Part shown: piece by piece, positions 8,445 to 16,445 of the stretch
How positions within the stretch are numbered: the first letter of the stretch is position 1
Layout of the letters: every line of letters starts with the position of its first letter
Assembly: GCA_002424495.1 (NCBI GenBank)
Contig: DIKH01000397.1
Location: 54,222-106,307, forward strand
Reading direction: 5' to 3'
DNA from: Desulfobacteraceae bacterium UBA5623
Lineage (GTDB): Bacteria > Desulfobacterota > DSM-4660 > Desulfatiglandales > Desulfatiglandaceae
Length of the DNA stretch: 52,086 nt
Program-made: the position numbers and the translations under genes
The notes under the pieces: model-generated
What the model was told of the DNA's origin: nothing
The model's database searches: none
What the model saw: the letters and a program-made list of their open reading frames with translations, nothing else

Positions 8445-9428
8445 ATGGACGAGAAAAAAAGACAGATAGGCTACGGATCATCATACAGAAAGGGAAGCGG
8501 TCAGGACCTGGGGACCAAGGCTGAAATCGGCGCTGTCCTTGGAGGTCAGGTCTGGATGGTTAAACCTGATAAGGACGCAAAATCGGCAAACCCATGTGTC
8601 TGGATGCAGGCAGGTGTTGTGGAATTCAAGAATTGCAACAATTTTTATGACTGTACTACCTGTAAATATGATTTAGGTATGAATAAAAGGGTCAGTGAAA
8701 ACAAGCAGATCAGCTGGCAGGCGGCTATGAGAAAAAGGCCCGGTCTTGAGAGGGTCTGTAGACACAGTCTTACAAATCGCATAGAAAAAAGGTCGTGCGC
8801 CTATGATTTTGAATGCTCCAAGTGCGACTTTGATCAGTTTTTCGAGGACGTATGGACCGCTAAGACCAAAAGCCTTCCATATGAAATGCACCAGGTCAAG
8901 GGCTTTGATATCCCCATGGGCTATTACTTTCATAACGGGCACACCTGGGTGAGGATTGAAAGCGGCGGATACATCCGGGTCGGCCTTGATGATTTTGCCT
9001 TAAAACTCCTGGGAAAGGCGGACGCCCTTGAGCTTCCAAATATCGGCAAGGAACTGGATGCTGACAAGATAGGCTGGGGTCTTAAGCGGAAAGACAACTC
9101 GGCAGAGGTGCTTTCTCCTATTAATGGCGTAATCATGGAGGTCAATTCAAGTGTAAGGGAAAATCCTGAGCAGGCAAACCAGGAACCTTATGGTGGGGGA
9201 TGGCTTTTCATGGTCCATAGTCCTGATATAAAAGCTGCTGCAAAGCAGCTTATGGATGACACCGCAAGCCTTGGATGGATCAATGGCGAGGTCAGTAAAC
9301 TTGAAAATATGATAGAAGAAAAGGCAGGCCCCCTTGCAGCCGACGGCGGTTTTTTAACCGATGATATCTACGGAAACCTCCCGGATCTAGGTTGGAAGAA
9401 TCTGGCAAAGACCTTTCTCAGGACCTGA
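8445..9428 (+). CDS. GcvH-like (lipoyl-fold) protein with Cys-rich N-terminus, copy 1
   Basis: The 327-residue protein has two cysteine clusters in its first half (PCVWMQAGVV...NCNNFYDCTTC and SCAYDFECSKCDFDQFF), each ending in CXXC and suited to bind a metal or Fe-S cluster. The second half (about 155-275) resembles the glycine cleavage H protein: GYYFHNGHTWVRIE, VRVGLDDFALKLLG-like text and a strand AEVLSPINGVIMEVNSSV. The lysine that carries lipoate in true GcvH aligns by eye with aspartate, so it is probably not lipoylated. A unique tail (DGGFLTDDIYGNLPDLGW) follows. RBS AAGGAGA is ideal. Such Cys-rich GcvH-like proteins are frequent in sulfate reducers near Hdr-type genes; their job is unknown. 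It is followed by a paralogue 132 bp downstream. Confidence 0.75.
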   Translation: MDEKKRQIGYGSSYRKGSGQDLGTKAEIGAVLGGQVWMVKPDKDAKSANPCVWMQAGVVEFKNCNNFYDCTTCKYDLGMNKRVSENKQISWQAAMRKRPGLERVCRHSLTNRIEKRSCAYDFECSKCDFDQFFEDVWTAKTKSLPYEMHQVKGFDIPMGYYFHNGHTWVRIESGGYIRVGLDDFALKLLGKADALELPNIGKELDADKIGWGLKRKDNSAEVLSPINGVIMEVNSSVRENPEQANQEPYGGGWLFMVHSPDIKAAAKQLMDDTASLGWINGEVSKLENMIEEKAGPLAADGGFLTDDIYGNLPDLGWKNLAKTFLRT

Positions 9429-9487
9429 TAATAAAGCGGTTAGCCATTGCCTTATGCCTATTAGATCAATGATGGTTTTTGAAATCC

Positions 9488-9523
9488 TTTAGCTAAAAGC
9501 TAAATGCCAGCAGCTAAAAGCTG
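9488..9523. repeat. Two adjacent short palindromes between the GcvH-like genes
   Basis: TTTAGCT-AAA-AGCTAAA (9488-9504) and CAGCT-AAA-AGCTG (9511-9523) are perfect inverted repeats with the same core AGCTAAAAGCT, centred 21 bp apart. Neither has a T-run. They could be paired operator sites or an mRNA processing or stability structure between the two GcvH-like cistrons. Confidence 0.45.
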
Positions 9524-9560
9524 TTAAACAATCAATTTCCAAGACAGGGAAGGGCCAGAC

Positions 9561-10487
9561 ATGCAAACAATTGATCCTGAAAATCGTCTTAAACAGCAAT
9601 ATCATCCTTGCACATGGATGCAGGCAGGCGTTGTGGATCACAAGTTGTGCAGGGAGAACTACAACTGCCCCCGGTGCCATTATGACAGGGTGATGAACAA
9701 CCTGGCCGAAGAGAACAGGGCGCTCAAACAGTCCGGCATTATCCCCCTTGGAAAAAGGGGGAGGATTGTCTCCTGGAAGGATAAGCTCCTGGCCTGGTCC
9801 TTATCCAAAAGGCCGTGCATCCACCACATGAAGGGCCGGATCGGGTTTCGGATGTGCAACCAGGAATATCGTTGCGGCAGCTGTGATTTTGATCAGTTTT
9901 TTGATGATCAGTATTCCGTGCACGCCGTGGTCAGACCGGTTGATGTCCTGGATGTCAAGGGTTTTAAAATCCCTCAAGGGTATTATTTCCACCAGGGCCA
10001 TACCTGGATGAAAATAGAGGAAAACGCCTCTGTCAGGGTGGGGATAGATGATTTTGCCCTGCGTCTGCTGGGACCGCTTGACCGGGTTGAGGCCCCGCTT
10101 GTCGGAAGGCAGACCAAGCAGGGCAGGGGAGATATCTCAATTGCACGGGGCCAGAACCTTGCAAGAGTGCTTTCTCCCATAAGCGGAGTTGTAACCTCCA
10201 TCAACTCGATATTGAGAGAAGAAGGCGGCCTTACCAATAGACATCCCTACTCCGAGGGATGGGTGATGATGGTCAAGCCGGACAGCCTGCGCACGGACAT
10301 GAAAAATCTTATGATACATAATGAAACCAGCGACTTCATGGAAGCACAGGTTGATCGACTCTGTCAGGAGATAGAAGATGTGGCAGGTCCAATGGCGACT
10401 GACGGAGGGTTTTTCGGAGATGATATATTCGGGAATTTGCCTCAACTGAACTGGAGGAAACTGGCTAAGGTGTTTCTCAAGAACTGA
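9561..10487 (+). CDS. GcvH-like (lipoyl-fold) protein with Cys-rich N-terminus, copy 2
   Basis: This 308-residue paralogue of the preceding gene keeps its layout: Cys clusters PCTWMQAGVVDHKLC...NCPRC and MCNQEYRCGSCDFDQFF, then GYYFHQGHTWMKIE, VRVGIDDFALRLLG and ARVLSPISGVVTSINSIL. The lipoyl-lysine position aligns by eye with glutamine, so this copy also lacks the attachment residue. The last 45 codons (10351-10487) are repeated 21 kb away at the other border of the BREX-Qat block, and this 3' end may therefore have been supplied by the incoming block. A terminator follows at 10563. Role unknown; binding of a cofactor or of an Hdr-like partner is a guess from genomic context. Confidence 0.75.
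   Translation: MQTIDPENRLKQQYHPCTWMQAGVVDHKLCRENYNCPRCHYDRVMNNLAEENRALKQSGIIPLGKRGRIVSWKDKLLAWSLSKRPCIHHMKGRIGFRMCNQEYRCGSCDFDQFFDDQYSVHAVVRPVDVLDVKGFKIPQGYYFHQGHTWMKIEENASVRVGIDDFALRLLGPLDRVEAPLVGRQTKQGRGDISIARGQNLARVLSPISGVVTSINSILREEGGLTNRHPYSEGWVMMVKPDSLRTDMKNLMIHNETSDFMEAQVDRLCQEIEDVAGPMATDGGFFGDDIFGNLPQLNWRKLAKVFLKN
10351..10487 (+). repeat. Direct repeat, left copy, bordering the BREX-Qat block
   Basis: These 137 bp, the 3' end of the second GcvH-like gene including its stop, align without gaps to 31414-31550 (offset 21,063). By hand count there are 12 mismatches, 6 in the first 32 bp and 6 in the last 24 bp, while the central 81 bp (10383-10463 and 31446-31526) are identical. Such a layout is expected when a block enters at the 3' end of a gene and rebuilds that end. 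Confidence 0.85.
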
Positions 10488-10562
10488 CTGTAATCTGGGC
10501 AAGGACTTGCCAACATAGAGATCTTATAGCCTTATTAATCTCGTCCATAAAGAGTGTCTTAG

Positions 10563-10600
10563 CAGGCTGCCGGATGATCATCCGTCAGCCTGTTTTTTTT
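10563..10600 (+). terminator. Rho-independent terminator after the GcvH-like genes
   Basis: A strong stem pairs CAGGCTG and CGGATG with CATCCG and CAGCCTG around a very short loop (10563-10592, one internal mismatch), followed by eight T (10593-10600). It would end plus-strand transcripts from the GcvH-like genes. On the minus strand there is no T-run, so it is not an obvious terminator for brxL. The remainder of 10488-10712 holds nothing recognisable. Confidence 0.8.
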
Positions 10601-10712
10601 GTCTTCTGAAAGGGTTTATCATGTCAGGATGCTATCTGTAGAAATCGGACTTGAAAAAAACAGGATGAGGATGAATGAACTTTCACTTTATCAGCGCACC
10701 GGGTTCTTGAAC

Positions 10713-12758
10713 CTAATCCATTATGGCTTTTGTAAAGGCATCTATTGCATCTGCGTAAAACTCGATGCTGACCTTAGTTGCCATTTCGTCGGATAGCTCG
10801 AATAATTGCCTGCGAGATGAAATAGGCATCAACAATGTCGTTGCTCCCTTCTCAACGGCCAGTTCTGCAACAGCGACCGGATTTGGCACCATTTCAACGG
10901 AACCGCCAAGGTTTAATGCCCCAACAATGATGAGACCACCTTTTACGCTCCGTTCAATCAAGCCTCCGCAGAGTGATAATAGGACGGCAAGGCCAAGCCC
11001 CTGTCCCGAGCTGTCAATGTCCATAGATCGTAATTGTATCGAGAACTCATGGTTACGGGGATCACGATCTCCTACAAGCTCCTTAGCCCGCACATACAGA
11101 TTTTGTTCTCCGTAACGAACGCTTTCTCTGAAGGCAGGGGGTACAGGTGTATTGAGTATCTTTACCCCACTTCCGGGACCAACCGTTACCTCAATTCGAT
11201 ATAGCGCAGAGGAAGCTTCCTGGCCGCCCGGACTAATGGCCCAGACCTGGCCTGGAGGAAGTGGATCGGCATCAATCAATTCATCGCTGTGAAGCTCCGG
11301 GGTCGAGACAAACTGTTCTACACCATCTACACCCATGAAATAGCTGAAATGGGTATTTCTGAATTCCGTTTTCAGACATCGTTTCTGCTGTTCTTTAACA
11401 CGGCGGCGTGCTTCCAAAGCGATGCGAACAATTGATTCCAACTCCTCATCAGGAATGGGCGTATCAGGGGAAGGAAAAATGAGTTTTATCAAACCACTGA
11501 TTGTCTTGTTTACAGCCTCGATATCTCGGCCACTGAGGGCTCCTCCCCAATTTATGCGCCCCTGTAATACTGGCAGCCGGCTTCCAGAACGAAGTTTGTT
11601 CCAACATTCGGACAAAAAATCGCTGACAAGACCAAAATGATTGGACAGATTGTCAGGATTCAATTTGGGGAAATCCCAACCCGGAGCATAGGCGTGAATA
11701 CGATCCATAAATGCGGTATCGTTCCTCATTTCGACAGGCAGTGGACTGAGTAAGTGCCCGATTCGCTGTTGTTGTTCAACGTCAACTTCAAAATTCCCTA
11801 CCATTACGATGCCGCCAAAAGCTCTAATTGGCTCTTTGCCTCTGGAAAATTCTCCAGAGGCCATATAGCCTTTCATAATATTAACGCCATCCTTCTGGTC
11901 AAAAGATACCCCTGAAATCTCGTCAAAACACACCACATCATAATGGCAAACAAGGCCACGTTGACCATTCGCCATATTGACAAACATTTTTGCCACAGTG
12001 GCTTTACCGCCTGATACTAAATGAGAATAAGGGGAAATTTGCTGATATATATGACTCTTTCCCGTCCCTCTTGGGCCAAGCTCTACCATGTTATAATTGT
12101 TTTCAATAAATGGAATCATGCGGAGTAACGCTACCATCTGGGCACGGTCGGAGAGCGTTTCCGGTTCTAGTCCAACACATCGAATCAGAAACCTCTTCCA
12201 TTCTTCAGTGGTGAATTGGCTCCGGCCTCGATCCAAAACGGAAAGCACATCTGACTTTGAAAGTTGGATTGCCCTCAAGCCTTCTACTGCAAAAGGTCTA
12301 CCGCTTTTTTCTTGAGCTATTGCCGCGTCGTAAGTCAAATTTAGCTCAGCATAAAAACCATCGGTGAGCATCCGCTCATTGTCGTGCACAAGCTGATCGC
12401 TGATACGCACGTCACGCAAACCCAGGCTTGGAAGCTCGGCAATAAAACAATCATTCTTAGAGTCGAGTTTGGCTTTTATGATATCAATTAACTTAACTGA
12501 TCCTTTTTCCCGTGCCCAGGCTTTAAATAATTCCTCTTCCCCGGTTCGGACAGTCCGATCTTTCAGTTGTCTTTCAACAATTCCAAGGCCTTCCTCGATT
12601 TCTTTTTCATCAACAGTCGCGCAATAACGCCCAAGTAAAAATTCAACCACATATGTGGGTACAGGATACTGTCGGCTGTATTTTCGGACCAGGTCCTTGC
12701 GCACCAGGAATCCGTCAAATGCTGAGGCGGCAAGTCGGTCGAGGTTGTCAAGTTCCAT
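10713..12758 (-). CDS. brxL: BrxL, Lon-like AAA+ protein of BREX type 1
   Basis: The 681-residue protein matches BrxL by length, gene position (last, after pglZ) and motifs. Walker A is GPRGTGKS (228-235), Walker B is VVCFDEISG (about residue 278), and the AAA+ core has GGIVMVGNFEVD and RNDTAFMDRIHAYAPGWDFP. The C-terminal domain (about 590-681) has a Lon-protease-like shape (GLGLAVLLSLCGGL, LNLGGSVEMVPN). In a by-eye alignment to Lon, the catalytic Ser and Lys positions are not Ser/Lys. In other type 1 systems BrxL is needed for phage exclusion but not for DNA methylation. The gene starts 2 bp after pglZ, so it belongs to the same operon. No terminator is seen between its stop and the GcvH-like terminator at 10563. 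Confidence 0.93.
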   Translation of the reverse strand: MELDNLDRLAASAFDGFLVRKDLVRKYSRQYPVPTYVVEFLLGRYCATVDEKEIEEGLGIVERQLKDRTVRTGEEELFKAWAREKGSVKLIDIIKAKLDSKNDCFIAELPSLGLRDVRISDQLVHDNERMLTDGFYAELNLTYDAAIAQEKSGRPFAVEGLRAIQLSKSDVLSVLDRGRSQFTTEEWKRFLIRCVGLEPETLSDRAQMVALLRMIPFIENNYNMVELGPRGTGKSHIYQQISPYSHLVSGGKATVAKMFVNMANGQRGLVCHYDVVCFDEISGVSFDQKDGVNIMKGYMASGEFSRGKEPIRAFGGIVMVGNFEVDVEQQQRIGHLLSPLPVEMRNDTAFMDRIHAYAPGWDFPKLNPDNLSNHFGLVSDFLSECWNKLRSGSRLPVLQGRINWGGALSGRDIEAVNKTISGLIKLIFPSPDTPIPDEELESIVRIALEARRRVKEQQKRCLKTEFRNTHFSYFMGVDGVEQFVSTPELHSDELIDADPLPPGQVWAISPGGQEASSALYRIEVTVGPGSGVKILNTPVPPAFRESVRYGEQNLYVRAKELVGDRDPRNHEFSIQLRSMDIDSSGQGLGLAVLLSLCGGLIERSVKGGLIIVGALNLGGSVEMVPNPVAVAELAVEKGATTLLMPISSRRQLFELSDEMATKVSIEFYADAIDAFTKAIMD

Positions 12759-12760
12759 GT

Positions 12761-15106
12761 CTATTCATCACCTCCAATTGTGGTAGTCTGCTTCCCTACT
12801 ACTGAACCGGAAGAATCAATTAGTACCAGGCTGACAACGGTGCCTTCCAGTTCCTCATTTTCAACAAGCAGGCTCACCTGGCCGTCAGCACTGATCATTT
12901 TAGGGACGGCTACACTTGAAGTTTCATCATTGGGTTTTGTTCTAAGATCTGCTTTAATTTTGGCTCCCCCCGAATCAATGGTGGCTCTGCAGCGCATACC
13001 ATGCCACTGTATGTCTTTTATTTTTGCGATGGTCTGAACAGCCACATCACTCAAGCTGAATTGCAGGTCCGGGATGAGGCATTCCTGTAAACTCACACCA
13101 CCATGGGCGTATTCATTTCCATTTGAAAAGCAATTTATCCCCGGACCATAGGCAAAATATTCATGGGAATTCCAATACCAACTGGCCATCGGAAAATCGA
13201 CTTTTGAATGATCTTTAGTAACCGCGCACCTTGCCCATCGGCATTCGGTGAGGTATTTCGGCAACTTCACAGCAGGCAGACCGCCTGGAACAAGGAGCCA
13301 GCCATGATCCGTTATCACTCTTACCCGTTTCCATCCGGCATCAAGCAACTCCCGGATTCTTTCAATCAAAAGTTCTATCTGCTCCGTGATTCTGGCCGCC
13401 AGCTTGCCTTGTAATGTATGACCGAGCTTGTCAATCTCACCGAATTCCGTCCACGCGCGGGCATCCGCTTTTTCTGGCTCACCAGCATCAGATAGGCTGA
13501 GAACCTGGTATCCTTCCGAGGTGAGCAGTTTACGGAAACGGTCAATGGTTAACGGTTTGCCGTCTTCTTTTGTTTCAGGCCGAAACTCATCTCCTAATTG
13601 ATTCCCTTTGATTTTCCCGGCTACCGGTGAAAGGGCGGGTTTAGATGTCGCGGTTACTGTCGGCAGGGAAGCCCAGCGCCAACTGGCCGAGGCCTTAAGC
13701 CGTCTTTCCTCTGCCAAAATGCCTAACCGCTTTGAAACATCAAATCGAAGACTGTCGGCAAATAACAGGCATTCTCCAACCTCAGCCTCTGCTCCATGCA
13801 GATCGCAGCAAGCTGAGGGCAAGGGCGTTTCAGTTAACAATTTCTGGAAATTACGGGCCGTATCATCCAGCCAGGGCAAATAGGTGCTCCTTAAAGCCGC
13901 TTCTATGGCGTTATAATCTTCACTGGATTTGACACTTCCAAGGGCAGAAATAGCCGCCATATCTGCTTCATAGCCACCTTCCCTATAAACAGCGGCCATT
14001 GCATCAAGCGAATCACCACCGATGTTTTGGGTAGTTGCATCAGCCACCACAGCCAAATGTTCTAACGATGTTGCAACAGGACTTTGCCCGATTTTCGCCC
14101 ATACCCAATCACGGCGTTGATGATGTTTTTTCTCTAATTCTTTAATTGTCTTCCTGGCTTCTGCAGCGCTCTTTGAAGATAAACTCAACAGCTCCTGTCG
14201 TAATGATTTTTCTTCGCTGTCGTTTTCATCGGGCCATGGTGCTTTGTCAAAAATGAGTTTTCCTGAAGGCTTCGACTTTCTGAGCACCTCCGGCATACCT
14301 GGGTACAGCAGCGGCGATTCTTCAAAACGCCTCCAGAGATTCTTCCAGGCTTCATTTTCCCGCATCCCGAGGTTTTCCCCGGCGACAATTGCACCATCTT
14401 TTTCCGGATCAAAACAATATTCCGCCTTACAACGCGAAACAAATGCCGACCATTTATTTTCATTCCATTGTTCCTGAATTTCTGATGGCGAATTCATCCA
14501 TACCAGTAAGTCACGCGGCGTATCTTCAATCATCAGCTTATCGAAATCTTCTGCCTCAAGACGTTTAGCGGTCAGCCGTGTGATTGGTGTTACTGCAAGT
14601 TGGGCTAATGCACCGAGCATTGATTGTTTGGTGTGTCTATCCTTGGCAACATCCAGTCCCAGACCCCCTTCCTTTGAGACTAGAAACGCCTCCACCGTCC
14701 AGTCCCTTCCGTTCCGTTGCGTCCAAACCGTGCCCCGATATTGCAGCTCAACTAGCGGTTTTAGGGTGTCAGGGCATTCCTCGACGGCTCTCAACGTTTG
14801 CCTGCTGACATTCGGCATGTATATGACAGGCGTGACATCTTCCGGCAGAGAGTGCTCGATAACACATCTAAGCCAGATGGCTGGCCCGATCCTTTTCCCG
14901 GGGTCATATTCACCCAGCGTAAACAGTTCGGGCATCAAAGGCCTCAGTTGATCCACCAGGGCAGCCCATTGGCTGTCTGAATCGGTCCACAAAATGACCG
15001 CCGGCCCGACCATGTCGGATCGGTTGTACCGACCGGCCTGAAGGAGCGAAAGTCTTACTGATTCGAGAAGCGTTGAATAAATCTTATGTTCGGAATACTT
15101 CGTCAT
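12761..15106 (-). CDS. pglZ: PglZ, alkaline-phosphatase-superfamily protein of BREX type 1
   Basis: The 781-residue product fits the size and position of PglZ in type 1 BREX. The phosphatase-superfamily core is visible from about residue 445: LLFADSLRFDVSKRLG, with an Asp-Ser pair as in metal-dependent phosphatases, and later VRVITDHGWLLVPGGLP (about residue 599), with an Asp-His pair suited to bind metal. A further histidine-containing stretch EYAHGGVSLQECLIPDL follows. The N-terminal 400 residues contain no motif I recognise. PglZ is required for BREX defence, and in some systems for methylation, through an unknown reaction. The ATG overlaps the upstream stop by one base (TAATG), and brxL begins 2 bp after its own stop. 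Confidence 0.93.
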   Translation of the reverse strand: MTKYSEHKIYSTLLESVRLSLLQAGRYNRSDMVGPAVILWTDSDSQWAALVDQLRPLMPELFTLGEYDPGKRIGPAIWLRCVIEHSLPEDVTPVIYMPNVSRQTLRAVEECPDTLKPLVELQYRGTVWTQRNGRDWTVEAFLVSKEGGLGLDVAKDRHTKQSMLGALAQLAVTPITRLTAKRLEAEDFDKLMIEDTPRDLLVWMNSPSEIQEQWNENKWSAFVSRCKAEYCFDPEKDGAIVAGENLGMRENEAWKNLWRRFEESPLLYPGMPEVLRKSKPSGKLIFDKAPWPDENDSEEKSLRQELLSLSSKSAAEARKTIKELEKKHHQRRDWVWAKIGQSPVATSLEHLAVVADATTQNIGGDSLDAMAAVYREGGYEADMAAISALGSVKSSEDYNAIEAALRSTYLPWLDDTARNFQKLLTETPLPSACCDLHGAEAEVGECLLFADSLRFDVSKRLGILAEERRLKASASWRWASLPTVTATSKPALSPVAGKIKGNQLGDEFRPETKEDGKPLTIDRFRKLLTSEGYQVLSLSDAGEPEKADARAWTEFGEIDKLGHTLQGKLAARITEQIELLIERIRELLDAGWKRVRVITDHGWLLVPGGLPAVKLPKYLTECRWARCAVTKDHSKVDFPMASWYWNSHEYFAYGPGINCFSNGNEYAHGGVSLQECLIPDLQFSLSDVAVQTIAKIKDIQWHGMRCRATIDSGGAKIKADLRTKPNDETSSVAVPKMISADGQVSLLVENEELEGTVVSLVLIDSSGSVVGKQTTTIGGDE

Positions 15107-16278
15107 TATTCAGCTTTCCTTGCCATCCGTGCCATAAACAGGTTACGTTCGTAATCCGTTTCCAATTTAAAGTCCGGCACCAAAGCCAAGGCACGAAGGA
15201 TACCGGTGCCGATTCCTCGATATGGCAATTCCTTGGTTGCGAACGAGGCGATAAGGGGATTGCGGATGACCGACACGCCATTGCTGATGTTCTCAATAGT
15301 CAGATTATTCGGCAACGCACCAGGGCTGATCAATTCGATGCGATTGTCAAAAATCATAATGCGCCAAGGCGCTGAAATGAAATAGTCCCGGTGCAGAAGC
15401 ATGTTGACTACGAGTTCCTCGATTGCAACGGCAGGGATTTCCAGATCACCTTCAGTATTAAAATCCTTGTCGCTTTGTAATCTGCGAAGATTCCGGGTGA
15501 TAAATGACATGGTGCGGGTATGCAAGTCGCGCAGACAGCCACCAATGTCCTCACTGTCCCTATATTTCACGCCCGCTGGGTCATTACCCACGAAAGAGAC
15601 GGCCTTGACGACAAAGGCAGGACGATAACGTTGTGGATCCCGTCCGAACAGAAGCAAACCCGCGAGGTTGAGGGTCTCGTCTTTGGCAAGACCCAAATTG
15701 TTCAAAAGCCGGGCCATCGTCAGGCCGGAGTCTTCCAGCGCCTGTTTCACGGATCGACCGTGTTGTTTTTGAAAGAAGCCGTTGAAATGGCCATCGTCCA
15801 ACGAGTCCAGGGTTGTCCCTTCAACAGGGACTTCATCGGCATGAACAAGACCTGCGCGTTGCATCATCCGCTGAATCTCCTCACGGGAGGTGACCGGTCG
15901 CTTGTTGGCCGCCGATTTGACCCAAAAAACCCCTTCATTATCCATGTAGGGTTTTGAGATGCCTTCGGGAATGTTGATGACCATGACCAATTTTTCGTCA
16001 ATGATAACATTATCGATTTTCGGGTTGATCGACGGTCGAATGAAATCGGTCGCTGCATCGGAGATGATCTGATTGATTCGGCGGATATCATCGGGTGCTA
16101 CACCGATGACAGATCCAGAATCGTCCACACCGATGAGCAGTCTTCCCCCTTTGCTGTTTGCAAAAGCCACCATTTCCCCAACAAGAGATTTGGCATTGGT
16201 GACTTCCTGGTTCCGCTTGAACTGTGTGCAGGAATCTTCTCCGCGCCCTATCAATTCAATTAGTTCAATTGAGTTCAT
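15106..16278 (-). CDS. AlbA_2/HATPase protein inside the BREX operon (first of two)
   Basis: The 390-residue protein has an N-terminal AlbA_2 (Schlafen-like) domain: ESCTQFKRNQ-type start, then MVAFANSKGGRLLIGVDDSG, and a C-terminal ATP-binding helicase/regulator region (VEELVVNMLLHRDY, RIELISPGALP, RGIGTGILRAL). Such proteins are often called ATP-dependent DNA helicase-related or transcriptional regulators; a nuclease role is known for some Schlafen-fold proteins. The start is set at ATG 16278 because AGGTGG lies about 9 bp upstream; the track start at 16311 lacks one. It overlaps pglZ by one base. Its position between pglX and pglZ suggests a BREX accessory or regulator. The quoted first motif reads EDSCTQFKRNQE in the sequence. 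Confidence 0.8.
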   Translation of the reverse strand: MNSIELIELIGRGEDSCTQFKRNQEVTNAKSLVGEMVAFANSKGGRLLIGVDDSGSVIGVAPDDIRRINQIISDAATDFIRPSINPKIDNVIIDEKLVMVINIPEGISKPYMDNEGVFWVKSAANKRPVTSREEIQRMMQRAGLVHADEVPVEGTTLDSLDDGHFNGFFQKQHGRSVKQALEDSGLTMARLLNNLGLAKDETLNLAGLLLFGRDPQRYRPAFVVKAVSFVGNDPAGVKYRDSEDIGGCLRDLHTRTMSFITRNLRRLQSDKDFNTEGDLEIPAVAIEELVVNMLLHRDYFISAPWRIMIFDNRIELISPGALPNNLTIENISNGVSVIRNPLIASFATKELPYRGIGTGILRALALVPDFKLETDYERNLFMARMARKAE

Positions 16279-16311
16279 GATTAAAACTCCACCTTTCTCC
16301 ATTGCCATCAA

Positions 16312-16445
16312 CCCATTCCCCGTCTTTCCCTTTCTCCAATTCGCCCTTGCCTTCGTCCGTTTATCATGGCAAAAATATCTTTAATTTATCTTTTTATTTT
16401 AAATGGTTAAATGATTTTCGGTCTAAAAGTCCTGCTAAAGTCCGT
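16312..16445. other. Gap between the two AlbA_2 genes
   Basis: This 134-bp region between two same-strand genes is AT-rich in its middle and has several short GTCTA-containing repeats near 16418-16460 (GTCTAAAAGTCC, GTCTAGTTTCC, GTCTAAGATCC). They could be binding sites of one of the flanking regulators or chance. No promoter is clear. Confidence 0.35.

Noticed and set aside
10599..10796. 65-codon plus-strand frame overlapping the end of brxL
   Set aside because: Starts within the terminator region and overlaps a well-supported gene on the other strand.
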